Positions 29,956-30,618 of a DNA stretch of 30,618 nt are shown here, in pieces. The translations under genes were made by a program, and so were the position numbers. Where the stretch lies: the NCBI GenBank assembly GCA_002633005.1, contig NMRA01000163.1, positions 465,585 to 496,202 on the forward strand, given 5' to 3'. The notes beneath the pieces are model-generated. The model did not search any database. It saw only the letters and a list, made by a program, of their open reading frames with translations, and was not told the origin of the DNA. The stretch is from Phoronis australis. Lineage: Eukaryota; Phoronida; Phoronidae. Each line of letters starts with the position of its first letter. Position 1 is the stretch's first letter.

Positions 29956-29967
29956 TGGTAGCAGAGC
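29956..29967 (+). other. Primer binding site, initiator-Met tRNA type
   Basis: TGGTAGCAGAG is complementary to the 3' end CTCTGCTACCA of animal initiator methionine tRNA (11 nt). The following C breaks the match. This position just after the LTR is where minus-strand reverse transcription is primed. Confidence 0.75.
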
Positions 29968-30067
29968 AAGGTTACAACGTTAAAAGAACTGTGGACGAAT
30001 TAAGATCGGTCGTAAGCGCCAGACCTATGTTCCGGCAGACTCGGACGAAGAGATCACCCAGCTAAAA

Positions 30068-30618
30068 ATGGCGAAAACCAAATGTAAGTCACTATTTACC
30101 AGACGTCGCCATCAGTTGTTAGACTCTTTGTATGACACTGAGACAAACTTTAGTGAACTCAAAACACTGAAAAATCATCTCCTAGACGCATATGAGAGCG
30201 TAATAGACGTCCTGGCCCGCCTGTCAGACTTGTATGCCAAAAGTGGTGATCATGCAAACGTAGACAAAATAAACAAAGAGACTGAAAAAATTGAAGAAGA
30301 ATTTGACAGGGCGGAGAGCCAGTTCGAAACATGCGCTAGTGAAACCAGATCGGTTGTTGACAAAGCAGAACATTATGATTCCCAGCCCCCACAACACGCT
30401 GTTAAAGTCGAAAATAAAGCAAAACACAACACATCTCCCCCCTTGCCGGAGGTTTCATCCCGTCTATACCAAGGCCCTTTTACGGCTACTGAAGGTACCC
30501 AACTGTATGACGGTCTCGCTGACGATGAAATAGGTAGAGACATGTGGAAGCAACTGACAAGGGTGTCCATCCCGACTTTCAATGGCGACAAGAAAACATA
30601 TGGTAGCTGGAAGGCAGC
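30068..30618 (+). CDS. gag: gag start of the BEL/Pao-type retrotransposon (partial)
   Basis: Opens at ATG 30068 (MAKTKCKSLFTRRRHQLLDS), the only ATG after an in-frame TAA near 29980, and stays open for 183 codons to the window edge. Residues about 1-110 are rich in K, E, D, L and heptad-like, predicting coiled-coil (NFSELKTLKNHLLDAYESV, then KINKETEKIEEEFDRAESQF). A Pro/Ser/Lys linker follows (about 115-140). At the end is RVSIPTFNGDKKTYGSWKA, the LP.i.iP.F.GD...W..F signature that begins the DUF1759 region of Pao/BEL Gag. The product would be the capsid-forming part of a Gag-Pol polyprotein; protease, RT and integrase lie downstream and out of view. No stop or frameshift is seen, so the copy may be recent. 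It is in the opposite orientation to the transposase array it abuts. Confidence 0.85.
   Translation, partial: MAKTKCKSLFTRRRHQLLDSLYDTETNFSELKTLKNHLLDAYESVIDVLARLSDLYAKSGDHANVDKINKETEKIEEEFDRAESQFETCASETRSVVDKAEHYDSQPPQHAVKVENKAKHNTSPPLPEVSSRLYQGPFTATEGTQLYDGLADDEIGRDMWKQLTRVSIPTFNGDKKTYGSWKA

Noticed and set aside
29733-29969. 78-codon minus-strand frame
   Set aside because: It is LTR and primer-site sequence of the BEL-type element read backwards.

Overview
This looks like nuclear DNA of a metazoan, most likely a marine invertebrate. The sequence is A+T-rich and exon-poor, with spliceosomal GT...AG signals, Pol III-type tRNA-derived SINEs, a non-LTR retrotransposon tail, a BEL/Pao-type LTR retrotransposon, several inverted-repeat DNA elements and a very strong excess of the palindrome TACATGTA (21 copies). 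No operons, rRNA genes, intact tRNA genes or CRISPR arrays are visible. I cannot name the species; cnidarian, hemichordate, cephalochordate or mollusc would all fit. Almost every long open frame is chance or lies in repeat sequence, so few of them are listed as genes.

Layout. Bases 1-1130 hold the first coding exon of a leftward gene at the window edge, a (CT)15 run and a CpG-rich stretch with a good splice donor that may be its 5' untranslated exon. Bases 1.1-19.6 kb are mostly non-coding, with a dispersed direct repeat (1.4/1.8 kb), a 60-bp tandem duplication (2.9 kb), a cluster of TAATT homeodomain-type cores (5.2-5.6 kb), a 141-bp MITE (6.45 kb), a four-unit minisatellite (10.1 kb), a tRNA-derived SINE (14.1 kb) and a GTGTTC-rich dyad region (15.0-15.3 kb). 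At 19.6-19.75 kb is a leftward signal-peptide exon with a consensus splice donor. It resembles the start of a receptor ectodomain of the natriuretic-peptide-receptor type, but no partner exon was recognised.

Bases 20188-21703 are a 1.5-kb element with about 0.53-kb terminal inverted repeats, 5'-AG...CT-3' ends and a 6-bp target duplication. These are hallmarks of Polinton/Maverick elements, but here there is no coding core. At 23.03-23.78 kb is the 3' end of a non-LTR retrotransposon (minus strand), 5'-truncated, with a candidate 7-bp target duplication. Two more tRNA-derived SINEs (24.1 and 24.7-25.0 kb) and a compound MITE (26.0-26.5 kb) follow.

At 26.9-27.96 kb an E2F/ETS promoter-like block sits between a leftward two-exon gene start that reads through in frame and a rightward, frameshifted coding remnant. 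At 28.78-29.67 kb is the decayed C-terminal part of a DDE (DDE_Tnp_4 / PIF-Harbinger / ISL2EU-like) transposase on the minus strand. A 36-codon (108-bp) slice of its catalytic core has been amplified into about six tandem copies. Directly against this array lies a BEL/Pao-type LTR retrotransposon (LTR, initiator-Met tRNA primer site, gag start) that runs off the right edge. The transposase minisatellite and the Polinton-like inverted-repeat element are the most unusual structures here.
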